Shown here piece after piece: positions 6,491-6,790 of a DNA stretch of 6,790 bases (the first letter of the stretch is position 1; the number at the start of each line of letters is the position of its first letter). Source of the DNA: Microcaldota archaeon (lineage in GTDB: Archaea > Micrarchaeota > Micrarchaeia > Micrarchaeales > Micrarchaeaceae); assembly GCA_021827955.1 (NCBI GenBank), contig JAKATY010000047.1, positions 1-6,790 of the forward strand, read 5' to 3'. The notes beneath the pieces are model-generated. The model searched no databases. It saw only the letters and a program-made list of their open reading frames with translations, and had not been told where the DNA came from. Both the position numbers and the translations under genes were made by a program.

Positions 6491-6552
6491 CTCAGTGGTA
6501 GAGCGACTGGCTGTTAACCAGTAGGTCGCAGGTCCAATCCCTGCTTCGGGCG
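6481..6552 (+). tRNA. tRNA-Asn (GTT)
   Basis: The full cloverleaf folds by eye. The acceptor is GCCCGAA (6481-6487) with TTCGGGC (6545-6551) and discriminator G6552. The D stem is GCTC/GAGC with loop AGTGGTA. The anticodon stem is ACTGG/CCAGT with loop CTGTTAA, so the anticodon is GTT at 6513-6515. The variable loop is AGGTC and the T stem GCAGG/CCTGC. All stems pair perfectly. CCA is not encoded and no intron is present, which fits an archaeon. The T-loop reads TCCAATC, so position 55 is C instead of the near-universal U (pseudouridine). The first ten bases overlap the 3' end of the upstream CDS on the same strand. Confidence 0.96.
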
Positions 6553-6582
6553 ATTGTTATGCCAGCGTAACGACATAACATA

Positions 6583-6590
6583 TTTATATA
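6583..6590 (+). promoter_or_regulatory. TATA box of the PadR-family gene
   Basis: TTTATATA matches the archaeal TATA consensus and sits 29-36 bases before the ATG at 6619. Transcription would begin at about 6611-6616, giving an almost leaderless mRNA. This agrees with the lack of a ribosome binding site. The box overlaps the left edge of the operator-like palindrome. Confidence 0.65.
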
Positions 6591-6609
6591 TGTCATAATA
6601 TGACATATA
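6587..6609 (+). promoter_or_regulatory. Perfect 23-bp palindrome, candidate PadR autoregulatory operator
   Basis: The 11-base arms TATATGTCATA (6587-6597) and TATGACATATA (6599-6609) flank a single A at 6598. The ATGT...ACAT core resembles operators reported for PadR-family repressors. The site runs from inside the TATA box to just before the predicted start site, so a bound dimer would block TBP or polymerase. Autorepression is inferred from position and family habit. Confidence 0.65.
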
Positions 6610-6618
6610 GCGACTGCA

Positions 6619-6629
6619 ATGTCCGACAT
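6619..6629 (+). promoter_or_regulatory. Second ATGTC/GACAT palindrome overlapping the PadR start codon
   Basis: ATGTC (6619-6623) and GACAT (6625-6629) form an inverted repeat around C6624. It uses the same five-base half-sites as the upstream palindrome, centred 26 bp further on. It may be a secondary operator. Because it also encodes the first residues (Met-Ser-Asp-Ile), chance is possible. Confidence 0.35.
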
Positions 6630-6790
6630 AAAAATAAAGAACTTGGTGAAGCTGTTCACTGTCCTTTTGCTCAGCGAGAAGGAACAGTATGGCTATGAAA
6701 TAATGAAGGAAGTAGAAAAGAAGACAGGAAAGAAGGTCAGTCCGGGGCAGATATATCCGTTCTTGAAGCAGCTCAAGAAGTACAACTATG
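6619..6790 (+). CDS. PadR-family transcriptional regulator, 3'-truncated by window edge
   Basis: Only the first 57 codons are in view. They encode the N-terminal winged helix-turn-helix typical of PadR repressors: helix 1 (KNLVKLFTVLLLSEKE), the hallmark YGYEIMKEVEKKTG, then the recognition-helix region SPGQIYPFLKQLKK. PadR proteins normally have a C-terminal dimerisation helix or domain, which would lie beyond the window. They commonly repress their own gene and nearby transporter or stress genes. The ATG at 6619 follows a TATA box at leaderless spacing and is overlapped by ATGTC/GACAT half-sites, implying autoregulation. The effector and other targets are unknown. Confidence 0.88.
   Translation, partial: MSDIKIKNLVKLFTVLLLSEKEQYGYEIMKEVEKKTGKKVSPGQIYPFLKQLKKYNY

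Overview
The window looks archaeal. TATA-like boxes sit upstream of start sites (TTTATAAA, TTTATATA). Two genes have GGTG-type ribosome binding sites matching the archaeal 16S rRNA 3' end. A tRNA gene has no encoded CCA. One protein carries an archaeal class III (archaellin/pilin-type) signal sequence of a form common in small-genome DPANN archaea. Isoleucine is very often encoded by ATA, base composition is moderate, and genes are packed tightly, with one CDS ending inside a tRNA. I lean towards a DPANN lineage such as Micrarchaeota, but that placement is inference. No mobile element, CRISPR array or sign of recent transfer was seen.

Layout: (1) 1-1725 (+) is the 3' part of a PAS-PAS-histidine kinase whose start lies upstream of the window. 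(2) 1769-2788 (-) is convergent with it and encodes a membrane-anchored surface protein with a Ser/Thr/Asn-rich stalk; a short T-rich gap separates the two. (3) 2939-4129 (+) is divergent from (2) and encodes an unusual response regulator: N-terminal winged helix, receiver, then a GGDEF-like domain without its catalytic signature. (4) 4129-4704 (+) overlaps the regulator's stop codon (TGATG) and encodes a pilin-like protein. (5) 4805-5644 (+) has its own TATA box and ribosome binding site and encodes a secreted, sequon-rich protein probably of beta-sandwich type. (6) 5780-6490 (+) encodes a hypothetical cytosolic protein whose stop codon lies inside (7), tRNA-Asn(GTT), 6481-6552. (8) 6619 to the edge (+) is the start of a PadR-family repressor gene, preceded by and overlapping a cluster of ATGTC/GACAT half-sites.

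Working idea (inference): genes 1-5 form a signalling and cell-surface neighbourhood, in which a soluble PAS sensor kinase and a receiver protein with a pseudo-GGDEF domain control, or are produced together with, pilin-like and secreted surface proteins. The TGATG coupling of regulator and pilin is the firmest link. The PadR gene looks autoregulated through operators covering its core promoter and start codon.
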